Source: Adineta vaga
Taxonomy: Eukaryota; Rotifera
DNA: 64,000 bases
Reading direction: 5' to 3'
Assembly (NCBI GenBank): GCA_021613535.1
Contig: CP075495.1
Coordinates: forward strand, 1,054,001-1,118,000
Under the pieces are notes generated by a model. It did not search any database, was not told the origin of the DNA, and was given only the letters and a program-made list of their open reading frames with translations. Below, piece after piece: positions 22,926 through 34,057 of the stretch. The position numbers and the translations under genes are program-made. The first letter of the stretch is position 1; each line of letters begins with the position of its first letter.

Positions 22926-23710
22926 AAGCGTTGTTGTTGTATGATTTGTTATATATATTGTATTTATAAAATTAAAAGCTAATGAAATTTAATGATGAAA
23001 TAGATTTTTCTACTTGAGGTCTATCAAAATCTGCTATATATTAATTAGGTTAATTGTCGAATTTAATCGACTATGAAATGATCGAAGCAATAATGCGATT
23101 TTGCTCTAAAATTTTCTATAACAATAGAGAAAGTTCAAGAAGTTTTTTCATACTAAGAATAGGAGAACTGCTCGGATATAATTGATGATCGCACTATATC
23201 GATTAGGTATGTTTTAAATTTGAATTTTCTTTTTAAATAAAAGTCAAGTTATAATATTAGTATGAAAGAGAATGAACAGAACTGCGACGGAGATTCAACT
23301 GTACTTAATTAGTTAACATAATACTTTTTATTACTTTTTTAATATTACATCAAAAAATTAATATATAAATACATAATATAATAGACGGTAAAACTAATGT
23401 ACACGTGCTGTGGGTTTTTAGTCACGTGACAAACCAACATTCATATCATTATCAAGATCCAATGCATTCTAGTATCTTCCTCTTAGAAGACTTATTTCTA
23501 TCGGAGAGATGTATCGTGTGATAATTGAGATAAGATTAATTTCTTTTTCTGAGAGAAAAAAATAAGACAGTGCGATTTCTTTTACAATGAACGGAATGTG
23601 TAAGCGTATTAGTATAAAATACATCTGTTTTTGTGTTGGAATTTAGCTATCTGATTGATTAGAACTAGGGGGAAAATAGTTAATTGTCATGAATGTTCAA
23701 TTAAATAGAA
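22926..23710. other. Intergenic spacer, no gene seen
   Basis: About 785 bp, AT-rich. It contains GTGCTGTGGGTTTTTAG near 23407 but no long repeat or coding signal. Confidence 0.5.
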
Positions 23711-24609
23711 TTAACCAACGAGTTTTGGAGTCGGCGTAACAGTGGTTACTGGAAGTGCTGAAGTTGTTGGAATAGGAATTTCTAGAAAAAGAATAATTCG
23801 ATTTTGTATTTCTATATATTCAATGATTAACTTACCTATATAACTAATTGTGATAGTGAATGTAACTGAAAATGGACCTCGTAAAATTCCATATATATCA
23901 ATAATCCATATACGAACAGCAATAGTAATTCTTGTGATTGTTTTAAGAAATCCTTGTCTACCACATCTAGGACAAACTTTGATATTAAAATTGAATGTGC
24001 AAAACAATTTCGTTGTAGCACGACGTTGTCGTTTACGAGTTCTAAACAAAAATATAATTTCAACTTTAAAGTTTATCTTAATCATTCGACTACGTACAAT
24101 GCTCGTCGTTTACGTTTCTTACTTCCAGCTGCAACTGTAGCAGTAATGATATTAACTGAACCTTTCTGTAAGTTTAAAGTCGTATCCAACTAAAAACAAA
24201 AAATATATGCTTATAAAATTCGAATGAATTTTCAATTTACCGCATCATTAAGATTCTTTATGGATTGAGCATCTAATGTACCTTCAGGTAATGTTTCGCC
24301 TGGTTCCATCGTTGCATAATACGTTGGCGAACGTCCCACTAAATATAATCAAATTAAATTTAAATTCTGATCAAAGAAGTTTTCTTCATACCTGATGGAG
24401 CATCTTTTGTTTCTAGATAAAGAGGTATTAAAGCAAGAACAATAGTTGCTGCGATGATGAAAAAAATAAAAAAAAGACCACATATAGCCAAGATTGGAGC
24501 ATTTGCAATAAAGATATTTCTATTGAACAAAAATAAATGAAAGAAATATAGAGATTCTTTTCACTTACCGACGAGATGTACCAGTTGATGAGGGTGGTGG
24601 CGAATACAT
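23711..24609 (-). CDS. Single-pass membrane protein with basic cleavage-like motif, paralogue A
   Basis: Six exons can be joined in frame on the minus strand, beginning 24609-24569, 24519-24392, 24338-24241 and 24189 onward, ending at 23711 (about 213 aa; introns about 50-60 bp). A proline-rich MYSPPPSS start is followed by one hydrophobic helix (LAICGLFFIFFIIAATIVLA), then LIPLYLE, then SPTYYATMEPGETLPEGTLD, a polybasic GSKKRKRRAL, a second basic stretch (TRKRQRRAT), a two-cysteine knuckle KVCPRCG, an amphipathic beta-rich region and a Thr/Pro tail. No known domain is recognised. The gene at 26315-27233 has the same domain order and the same intron positions, so the two are duplicates. Intact splice sites and conserved motifs argue that it is functional. 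Role unknown. Confidence 0.7.
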
Positions 24610-26314
24610 TGTGTTGTGACTAAAGAAGAGACAAAATCGGTGGTTTATATACCTTTTTACTTCCTCGGTCGATTGTACGTGTCGAAAAATCTCGTAATCA
24701 TAATTGTAAATATAAATTGAAAAGAAAAGCAAACCATATCGGACGACTATCTTCGTTTTCATGATTCTTTCTTTTCGATCATTATCGATATTCGCCACTT
24801 CCGACATATCTTCCGATTATGATGACACGAGGGAAAAAAACATTCTCCTCTCGACATAAATCATATCTTACAAAATTGTTTATTTGTAATTTGTTTTTGT
24901 GTACCGAAAAAGTGAGTACACTACTAGAATTGGTCAGTGTGGTCGGCCGGCCGTTTACACGATAACTCTTCACAACTACATTCTATTGAACTGAAACTTT
25001 GTGCATATAATTGTCTCATCAATATCTCGGTCGAGTTCGAAGATGAAAATGATCTCTCGAGAAATGGCTGAGTTATCGAAAAAACTGTCATTATTGACCA
25101 GATCATCCCTGAGAGGGGATACAGGGTTTTTTTTGAAAAACAAATTTTTCTCATAATTATTTAAAATATATATGAGTCGACTCAGTTTTTAACGCCGATT
25201 CTGAATCTGGCATTCGTTTTGAGTCAAACCATAGTTTCCTAATGTGAAAATGCTTGAAAAAAGTCTCAAAACAACAAATCACCTAACACTTCTCAGATGA
25301 CCTGTAGTTTAGGAGTTTCCCAAATGCTGATATGTGTATCTATCATAGATCTCTTATAGATTCATGAGGTTGCATATGACCGTCATTTCGATAGATTCAA
25401 ACACAAAAATTCATTAAAAATGAGTCATCAGAAATCTTGCTCATCGAAAACTTTCTCTTAGTAATTTTGATGTATGTAGACGTTCTGGAATGAATCATCT
25501 CTCTCATACACTTTTTGCAGTACACATAACTCTCGGATAAAATCCGAAGTTTTCGCATTTATTATTTGTATATTTGAACTAAGTTAATGTTAAAACAACG
25601 TATCGATAGATATTACGAGTATACTCTATGATGCCTTAGACATATACATCCTTTCGTCATGACGTGATACGTGAAGGACAAACAAAAATCAGGTAGTTTT
25701 TCTCTTTCCTATAGCGTCTTGTAATTAATCAAAGGACGTATTAAAAGACGTGATTTTCATATCTATCATTTATTCTTTAATACTACAAAATGAAAAAAAA
25801 GTATGAAATTTGTAAAATATGATATATTTTAATGAGGAATAATTAGTAGCGTTATTCATAAATAGAGAAAGTTGTATTTAAATTTAAATTACAATATCGA
25901 TGTTACAAATACAACAAATGAATCTCCTTTTTTGTTACGAAATTATATCAATATGTAATATTATATTCTTTTACAAGTAATTTTTTATTGATCAAGGAGC
26001 TGTACTAAACAGCTTTGATCATTTTATATGATAGATAAGAAACACATTCGTTCTCTCTCTCTTCTTACGTAGGTTGATAATGATTACATCAATAATTTAA
26101 GATCAAATCAAGCAAACAAAAGACAAATATTTGCAACAAGTTTCACCTTTGATCGCATGAATATGATATACGTCATTTTTTTTCTTTTTATACAAGTGAA
26201 TGAGTATATTATTTATATAACTACAATGGATTTATTGGCGAAGAAAAAAACAAGGATTAAAGAAGTTAAAACTAAGATTAGTATAAAGAGAAGAAAAGGG
26301 TCTGTTGATGATGA
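24610..26314. other. Spacer between paralogues A and B
   Basis: About 1.7 kb without a supported gene. The piece at about 24900-25560 is less AT-rich than its surroundings (GGTCGGCCGGCCG at 24950; ATCCCTGAGAGGGGATACAGGG at 25106) and may be an old transposon remnant, but no terminal repeats were identified. The rest is ordinary AT-rich DNA. Confidence 0.4.
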
Positions 26315-27233
26315 TTAACCTTGGAGTTTTCCAGTGACTGCTCCACTACCTGGATTAGAAGCATCGTTTGATAATGATGGTGGAGTGAATGCTAAACGAA
26401 AAAAAAAGATACTTGTAAATATTCTATATGAAAAAAAGTAAACTTACAAGTAAAAATCAAAGTAATAGTGTATGTTACTGTATAAGTATTAGTTTGTTGT
26501 GTGACTAGTTCAAAGAGGAAAATCGTAACTGTGATTGTATAAACCTTAATGGATTGACGAAATTTTCCGAAGCCACATTTTGCACATTTTTTTAAATTAA
26601 ATCTGAATGGACAGAAAGTTTTTCTACGTGATTGACGACGTTCTCGTAGAATACCACTAGAAAAATTTCAAACAAATTCTATAATAAAGATTGATTTTTG
26701 TATATACTTACAATCCACGTCGTTTGCGTTTACCAATTGTATCGACAGATGTACCACCTTGAACTGGCATTGAACCGGGTGTTAGTCCCAATGCATTTTC
26801 CGACTATAAAATACAACTTTCAATGGAAGTTTTTCATCTTTCAATATATATTTACCGCTGCGCCAATATTTGCAGCTGAATTGCCAGTTAATGTACCCGC
26901 TGGTAAGTCTTGATCAGGATCCATACTTGCATAATAAAGTGGAGATAGACCTCCTAAATAAATCAACAATGATGAATATAGAAAAGTGTTTTGTTGATCG
27001 TTCGTATTCTTACTTTCATCGATATCTCTATTGATATAAACGGGAATTAATGCAAGAACAATTGTTGATGCAATGATGAAAAGAATAAATAGAAGACAAC
27101 ATATAGCCAAGAGTGGACCACTAGCAGCTAAGCCAGATCTATTTAATAAAAAAAATTCGAATCGAAACGTTTGCAAATTTCATATTTACCGTCGAGGAGC
27201 AGCAGCAACAACAGGTGGTGGTGGAGCGTACAT
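26315..27233 (-). CDS. Single-pass membrane protein with basic cleavage-like motif, paralogue B
   Basis: Same architecture as the gene 1.7 kb downstream on the same strand. Exon 1 is 27233-27190 (MYAPPPPVVAAAPRR); exon 2 starts at 27138 and holds the membrane helix (LLAICCLLFILFIIASTIVL) followed by LIPVYINRDID. Next come GLSPLYYASMDPDQDLPAGT, GKRKRRGL, RERRQSRRKT, a CPF...KKCAKCG cysteine cluster, a beta-rich stretch and the tail ending GAVTGKLQG (TAA at 26315). Splice phases match paralogue A at each junction examined. The shared core (P-rich tip, TM helix, LIPxY, S/P-x-YYA-x-M, KRKRR, C-x2-C) defines an unrecognised family. The KRKRR site looks like a proprotein-convertase site or nuclear-type basic patch, but topology is unproven. 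Function unknown. Confidence 0.7.
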
Positions 27234-27835
27234 ATTCACAATTAAGAATGTGTATAATTTTATAATAGAAACTCACTTGTTTATATATCTATCTCTTTCC
27301 TTTAGTTTTAGTTTTCATGATGATGGTCAAATTTTCTCTCTCTCTCTTTGCCTTTTGTTTATTAATACAATGGTACTATTGATAGGTATTGTTTCTCTAT
27401 TATGTAGTTTGCCCTTAAAAGTGCATCGAAGTAAACAACACATGATTCTTCATAGAGGGTTGTTGAGTGCATTACAATTAAAATGGATATAATTAAACTA
27501 TTCTTCGAACATAAAATATAATCATTTCATAGATTATAGAAGTTTATTTATTATTGAATCGATTTTTAATTTGAAAATTCTGTTATTTAACTGGAAATTT
27601 TCTTAATTGTTCCCGATATCCTTCTTTGTCGTTTTCAACATCACATAAACAAAATTATTCTCTTTGTTTTATGTTTATTCAAGGTAACTTATTGTTATTA
27701 TCATTTCGATTATTGATGAGAAAAACAAATATTTCATTGTTTATCACAGTTTTTGAGTAGAATAAATGATGATAATATATACACGAATCGTTATCATGTT
27801 GATGATCGTAATGTTAGTTATGTGAATTCTTGCAG
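27234..27835. other. Intergenic spacer, no gene seen
   Basis: About 600 bp, AT-rich, with a TC-rich microsatellite near 27337-27346. No upstream exon for the RING/TRAF fragment could be identified here. Confidence 0.45.
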
Positions 27836-28221
27836 CTGCTATTTTGCGTATAGGAGTACGATGTGAACATACATTTTGTGATGAGTGTATTGAAATTTGG
27901 ATAAAAGAAAATTCTTCATGTCCTGTTTGTCGAATTAAAACACGAATTGTTCTTAATCTACTTGACCGTCTTTCTGTTCGTTGTAAACATTGTCATGAAG
28001 AAAATATTAAACGAGGTGATTTTGTTGGTCATACCAAATATCGATGTCGTTATGTAATCGTTAAATATCCAGCTGTTAATTTAGATTGTTCATGGACGGG
28101 TAAACGAGAAGAACAAACGGAACATTTAGCAATATGTTCATTGGTTAAAGTTCAACCGATTATTGAAAAGTTACATGCTTTCGTTTTTGCAAATACTTCT
28201 AATGCTTATATGAAAGTATAG
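27836..28221 (+). pseudogene. RING/TRAF-type zinc-finger fragment, 5'-truncated
   Basis: A reading frame that follows an apparent splice acceptor (TTCTTGCAG ending at 27835) and has no in-frame ATG start. It contains the later part of a C3HC4 RING (VRCEHTFCDECIEIWIKENS then SCPVCR) and a TRAF-type region (SVRCKHCHEENIKRGDFVGH; DCSWTGKREEQTEHLAIC). The first RING C-x2-C pair is not found upstream. In the second TRAF finger an expected cysteine appears as tyrosine (VKYPAVNLDC). The C-terminus is short. Family knowledge: RING-TRAF proteins act as E3 ligases or receptor adaptors. Missing metal ligands and the absent 5' end favour a decaying copy, though an undetected upstream exon is possible. 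Confidence 0.6.
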
Positions 28222-29644
28222 AGAATTGTATTATAGCACACGATCTTATATATATATATATACATCTATAATGTTAAGAAATATTCAAAAACATATCCGT
28301 ATCATTAAGTTTTTATCGTATATTGATCCAGATATTTAATCTTTTTTTTTTCTTTTTATCTGATAGAAACTCATAACGATGTGTGCAATTATTCTACACA
28401 TACCAATTGAGTATATTTTTAGAACTATTTGCTCGATCATATTCTAAACCATAACAAAATCTATTCATAAATCTTCTACTTTTCCTTCTCTTCTCGCACA
28501 ATGTGATTGATTCGGATATCAATCAGATAGACAATTCCATGTCCTTTTCAAAGTAATGAAACAATAAATGTTATTCAACCATCTTTGCTATCGTGGACGA
28601 TTACATGTTGTTGCGCTGATAGCAGAAAATGCAACAACAAAATTTCTTATTTGACAATAAGAAACTAAAATTGAACTCCAATTTATTGTAAATAAAAGAA
28701 CTTGAAAAGAAAAAGGAAATTAATTTGCTGAGTGTGAGAAACAAAGAAATTCATTGATCCCTTGAATTTCAACAATTTCTTTTGTTGTACGTATATACGA
28801 ATAAAAAACAACACGGTGAAATACTTAATGGATTATAAAGTCTTATGATAGTCATGATTTTGATTGAAAAACGGTCCCTCCAAAAATCGGCGCTGGGATA
28901 ATTCGTCGCAAATGTAATTTAATTACACTGTACTGAATAATCTCTATTTTATTAATTGAGATAGATACATATGGGCGCGTGCTCAATGATAGGATACATC
29001 GCATAGTATTCCTCTAGTTCATTATCAGACAAATGTGGATTTTTCATCCGTTATAGTATATGTGTATAATGGTAATAATCTTTTAGGATTTGAGTCCCAT
29101 ATCTGATTAAAACTAAAAATTGTGAAATTTTTCTTTATAATCATTTTTCTAAAATACTACACAATGCCTAGTACTTTAATAAACAGATTAGAAAGAAACA
29201 ATGTGGGGAAAAACGAGGATTATTATTCGAACAGGGATATTAAATTGCCTAGGTTGTAATCATTAGGTAAGAAAATAACCTTTCTCTAACGAAAGATGAA
29301 TAGATTAGGAATATTCCAACATTGACACATCCTTTGTAAAAAGGTTTTCTATATAATTATGAAAACAAGTATAAAAACGAATGATCGACTAGAAACAAAG
29401 AAAGAAATATTCAAATGAAAAATCAAGAAGTATTCCACATAAAAAAGTAAGTACTTTTTATTTCAACATTGTCCAAAATACAATCGTTTGATTTCATCGC
29501 TACATGGCGAAACATGAGTGTAGTATAGTAATATTAACATTTTATGTGGAAAAATATCGACGAATCATCTCTCTCGAATAACTCTGTTCTTTATAATATA
29601 TACATGGCATTTAGTCCTTCAATTCTTTTTGTTTCAGACGAAGT
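28222..29644. other. Intergenic spacer, no gene seen
   Basis: About 1.4 kb. Mostly AT-rich. A GC-richer patch at about 28873-28915 (GGTCCCTCCAAAAATCGGCG) resembles the end of a DNA transposon, but no partner end was found. Confidence 0.4.
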
Positions 29645-30481
29645 ATGGCATCAGCAGGATTTAATAAACGTTCTGAATCGTACGATGATTTAGAAGAAAC
29701 TAAATCTACTACTTCAAATTACAGTGATGTATATATAAATCCTATACAAATTCCTTCTATACATAGGTTTCCAATATCACCACTTGTTACACCGTATGAT
29801 ATTATTATTCATATTAATAGTCTTGCTATGTTATCAACAGCTGAAGATAATCATGGTGTTATAGTTGCAATTATTGGTTCGTATAATCGTGGTAAATCAT
29901 TTTTACTTAATCAATTGTGTAATATTCATTTACCGCATGGTAATTTGATACATACAGAAGATTTATCAATTACAGCAGGACGAAATTTATCTGAAAATAT
30001 CATTTTTATCGATACTGCTGGCACTGATACTGCAATTCCAAGAGATAAACTTGATGATAAAAAAGCTACGGAAGCTCTTCTACGAGAACTATCTCTACAT
30101 TTATCTTCATATATTATTATTGTTGTTGATCGTTTACGTGCAACAGACCAATCATATATTCGGCAAGTTTTAAAACATTGTGAAAATTTAAAATCAAAGG
30201 ATAAAAATATCATTATTGTTCATAATTTAATGGATGTAGAAACAATTGAAGATGTAAAAAAAGTCATTAAAGAAGAAATTGAGTATCTTTTTGACGTGAA
30301 ACCGACTACAATGAATTTACAAGTCAATAATACATTTGATACAGTTCAATTTTTTCATTCTAAACAAAATAATATCAATTTGAGTCATTTCATTTTTACA
30401 AGAAATGGTTTTGATGCAGCAAAAATATGGAATAGACGATCTATTGATGGTATCATAAATATTTTACAAACAGCTCATTAA
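29645..30481 (+). CDS. Large-GTPase (GBP/dynamin-like) G domain, 3' part disrupted
   Basis: An ORF of 278 aa with a complete GTPase core: P-loop IIGSYNRGKSFLLNQL (about residues 77-92), switch/G3 FIDTAGTD (about 121-128) and G4-like VHNLMDVE (about 197-204). The P-loop and following helix resemble guanylate-binding/atlastin-type GTPases more than Ras-type. The frame ends at TAA 30479-30481 after IINILQTAH, yet the next frame stays open with sense-like protein (LSPKLLYDDAGYFIGISSMD) until an inverted-repeat insertion begins at 30548. More coding-like sequence (ETADEIIAFVEHAG) follows at about 30930-31185. The G domain is therefore intact, but the C-terminal half looks frameshifted and interrupted. 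It may encode a truncated protein or be a young pseudogene. Confidence 0.65.
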   Translation: MASAGFNKRSESYDDLEETKSTTSNYSDVYINPIQIPSIHRFPISPLVTPYDIIIHINSLAMLSTAEDNHGVIVAIIGSYNRGKSFLLNQLCNIHLPHGNLIHTEDLSITAGRNLSENIIFIDTAGTDTAIPRDKLDDKKATEALLRELSLHLSSYIIIVVDRLRATDQSYIRQVLKHCENLKSKDKNIIIVHNLMDVETIEDVKKVIKEEIEYLFDVKPTTMNLQVNNTFDTVQFFHSKQNNINLSHFIFTRNGFDAAKIWNRRSIDGIINILQTAH

Positions 30482-30547
30482 ATTTATCACCAAAACTTCT
30501 TTATGATGATGCGGGCTATTTCATAGGTATTAGTTCGATGGATAATT

Positions 30548-30868
30548 CCCTCGACTGTAAGGAGGGTCTTATGAAAAAAAATAGTTTGTTTGTAAATAAA
30601 TTTGTGTCAGGGTCAAAGGTCAAAAAAACATCGGTGAAGGCAATTTGGAAATCATCATTTGGGGAGAGTGGCGGAAGGACCTAGAGTGTTGAGCTGGGTG
30701 ATGGGTGAAATTGATTTCACGAGAAGAAACTTAATGTTTTTGTGGTTGTGAAAGTTATTACATATTTCAACAATAACATGAGAGTCATTTTCTCGTATAT
30801 TAGGTTTCCAGATCAATTGGTTTTGGTATTGGAACAAGCTAAAAATAACCATCCTCCACAGTCGAGGG
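30548..30868. mobile_element. Inverted-repeat insertion (MITE-like) in 3' part of the GTPase gene
   Basis: Left end CCCTCGACTGTAAGGAGGGT (30548-30567) and right end ACCATCCTCCACAGTCGAGGG (30848-30868) are imperfect inverted repeats, perfect for the outer 11 bp. The roughly 321-bp interval is less AT-rich than its flanks (for example GGGGAGAGTGGCGGAAGGAC) and lacks a transposase. No convincing target duplication was seen (AATT on the left, TTAA on the right). A non-autonomous DNA element is the best reading. Confidence 0.5.
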
Positions 30869-31185
30869 TTAAGTGAGTCGGCCCGACGAGCGTTACTTGT
30901 GGTCAATAGCAACCTATTTACAGTCTGTATGAAACTGCTGATGAAATTATTGCTTTCGTTGAACATGCAGGTTTTCATAAGAATGCAAATTGCCACGATG
31001 AAAAAATTCCATTCGGTCCATCCAAATTAGAAATTCCTTTAAAATCAAACGTAGAACATGACGAAGGTCTTCTCAAAGTCATATGTCAAAAAAAAGGAAT
31101 TAGCTTCCAAAATTTCCGACTAAAAACAAAACTTATCTTTTTACGAATTGTAATTCTCCTACATAATATACAAGAAATAAAATAA
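30869..31185 (+). pseudogene. Probable 3' remnant of the GTPase gene
   Basis: From about 30918, after a possible acceptor (ATTTACAG), a reading frame encodes SLYETADEIIAFVEHAG, then KIPFGPSKLEIPLKSN and VEHDEGLLKVICQKKGISF, ending at TAA near 31185. Composition is protein-like and it lies downstream of the disrupted GTPase on the same strand, so it may be the gene's original C-terminal part. No family match is recognised. Confidence 0.35.
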
Positions 31186-31794
31186 GAACAGAATGTGTTC
31201 TTGAAAGTCTTGATAGATCTTTCTCTTCTCTCTCTATATTTGTTTGTCAATATTTTAAGATTACCGAGAAATATTAAATGTTGAGCTACGTAGCTTTAAA
31301 CTTAAGAGCACAATAAATAGATATGAATATGAAGTAAACAAGAGAAGGACATGCAACCACATTCTATTAAGTCATTGAATATATCCAAATAAAAACCAAT
31401 TGATGCACTGATTTATCACAGTTCTTTTCCTTCATTTTTATGTTTGCACGAGTAGATTTGAAAAAGATAAAAAACAGCAAATATTTGCAGTTATATGCAT
31501 TTATCGATAACGTACGAAAAATAGTGATTTTGATTTATCTTATTCTTTTGTAAAAACAATCAAAATGAATGTCATTTCGTTTGATCGATCTAAAGATTTT
31601 CTATGTATAAAAGCTGAACCGCCACTACATAAACATTTGGATTATCACTATCTTAAAATATTCGACATTGTTTGGGCTCATCTTCAGCTATAGGTGCCAT
31701 ATTTATACTATAGCATAACTTAACTGAAAATTGTTAATATTAATTTATTGAAGTAAATAAAAGAAAATGATTGAGATTAAAGTACTAAAAAAAA
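31186..31794. other. Intergenic spacer, no gene seen
   Basis: About 610 bp, AT-rich, between convergent genes. No repeat or coding signal recognised. Confidence 0.5.
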
Positions 31795-33044
31795 TTATAA
31801 TTGCGGCATAGTTACATTGATACCGAGTGTACCAGCCACATTTCCTATGGCAACTAACATGAAAAATTGTTGTAATTTGAAAGCTTCATCGATTGTTAGA
31901 ACATGTGGTATTTCTTGTATTGATTGACTAGTTGATGACCATAGACCACCCAGATAACTCTTTGATTTTGTTATTAATAATAGATCAGGAGCTAAAGTCC
32001 AATCAGCATCAATATCAATAATATAAAATGAAGCCGTATTTTTAATACTCTCACCATTTTTAAATAATGTTAATGAACGATATTTACCATTCATATCAGG
32101 TGAATATAAATATTGAATTTGTTCCATTGCAAAATCATCTGAATAAGTTAAAGCAAGCATAAAACTACCTTTTGATGGAAGATTATAATCCATACTGAGT
32201 GCTGTAACAAATTCATTTGCTTTATCACTTGGAATATCAATTACTTTAAGAGTTGTTGATTTTTGATTGAAATAAGAAAAACCGAATCGAACAATTCTTT
32301 CAATAGTAGTTGATTTACTTGATTTTAGTGTTTGAATAATTTCTTTAGCAACATTTATGCTGCTTAAAAGTGAACTAGCTAAAGCTTTAACTTTATCCGT
32401 TACACTTGTCGATTAATTTCCACTAGCACTAATTCGAGATATTACTGATAGATCTATATTAAAGTAGGACAACATACGAAATTTTTGTGGAACTAATACA
32501 GTAGCACCAAGAAAACGTAACATATTTAATACAGTTTTAGTTGTTTTTTCTTCCCATGATGATGGTGTTATCAATTTTAGTAGATGTTCATTGAAAAATT
32601 CACCATTAACAGTTAATCGTGATGTACGAATAATATTCAACTGTTTTTTGTCAAAAGTAAGATTCGTCGTAGTACTGGGTAACATTGTTTGAATTAAATT
32701 TTTTGAAGTTATATTTACAGATAGAAAATTGAGAGTAAATGTCATATTATCAACAAGGTGCGCAAATATCCAAATATATTTAATAAATGAAATGTTAGAT
32801 TTGTTTGAATTGCTGTTATAATCGAATCATTATAAGATGCTAATATTTCAGCTTTGACATTTCTATTCGAGAGATTATTTTCAATAGCATTGACAAAATT
32901 GATTGTGACATTATCGTCAAGATTACCAGTTGAACTTGTCCAACTTCTGCTTATTGATTTCAATAAACTTGGTGAGAAGTTTTGTTGATTGAACCAATTA
33001 AATTGATCTGCTGTCATTTTTTGCAAGACAATATATATCATCAT
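31795..33044 (-). pseudogene. Broken gene of unrecognised family (frameshift plus stop)
   Basis: Three minus-strand segments look like one protein of about 415 aa. Segment 1 (33044 to about 32765) has MTADQFNWFNQQNFSPSLLK and runs out of frame after LLNIFG. Segment 2 (about 32765-32413) resumes in another frame with AHLVDNMTFTLNFLSVNI and ends with TAA after ISASGN. The same frame then continues (VTDKVKALASSLLSSINVAK; IERIVRFGFSYFNQKS) into segment 3 (32193-31795, ending NVAGTLGINVTMPQL). One frameshift near 32765 and one in-frame stop at 32413 interrupt it. The protein is rich in Ser/Thr/Asn with regular hydrophobic spacing; no domain is recognised. It may be an extracellular or structural protein, now decayed, or may contain assembly errors. 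Confidence 0.5.
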
Positions 33045-34057
33045 GTTTTAGTTCTAGAATACGACAAAAAGTTTTAAATGAAAATTATATAATACATATA
33101 AAATATTACCTTTTATAGCGTTCTACTGTCAAGATGAAGTAATTGTGTAGATATAGTTTTGATTTAGTAATGTAGTTGCTGATAAATACAAATACTTATA
33201 TAGTATTTTAGTCATTTTTTTGTGCGCAATTTTTTAAGAGATATTATTGTGCATCATCGTGTATTGCGTCTGTCTTGATTCTACTATCAATAAGCATTTA
33301 AATTACTCAAACTGTGTAGTTTGTTTAATATCTTTCAATGACGAAATTTATTATATATGCTTTATATCATTTATCGTTATATTTACTCAGAATTGTGCTT
33401 CTCATTGCCGAATGTTTTATATTAACACATGAAAATACCAGTGACTTTCGACGAAGAGTATACAGATGTTTTTCTTTCTCTTAATAAAATTTTTCAATTT
33501 GTTAAAATGAAATATTTCTTATTAAAACGGTTTTCCTTTTATTGCCTTAATTTAAAGAACAATTTGAATATATGATAATCAACAAAAAAAGTAGTTTACT
33601 TGACATAAATTATTGTTCTAGAAGTTCATTTGATATTTATAGTAAAATGACATAAATATCAATTTCTTATTTTTAGAAGTTTTATATCAGAAAAAAGTCT
33701 TTGTCATATTAAACTTTAACATAAGATGAGGTCAGATGCTCTGCTATAAACTAATTTTATTATTTTTAACATTCTTATCCTTTCTAAAAGTGATACCTCA
33801 TAGAGAAATCGATCGAGAGTGCGAGATGGAAAAGATCATCTCAATCTCATCTTCTATTATAATCATATTCTTCAACTGTGCGATAGTTTTTCCTTTTATA
33901 CATAATACTTTTGTAACCCTCAAACTCGCTGTTACTTAATCAAATTTTCTCTTGAAAATATCAATATCAGTTCATTTTATATTCAAACTCTCATCTACAT
34001 TAAAGAAATTTATTTTGAAAAAATTCAAAGCAAAATCTTGACTAGATAAATGATATA
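33045..34057. other. Intergenic spacer, no gene seen
   Basis: About 1 kb, AT-rich. The short ORFs at 33247-33432 and 33736-33939 lack recognisable domains or codon structure. Confidence 0.5.

Noticed and set aside
23836-24193. Plus- and minus-strand frames overlapping paralogue A
   Set aside because: Shadows of the spliced minus-strand gene; they cross its introns and show no family features.
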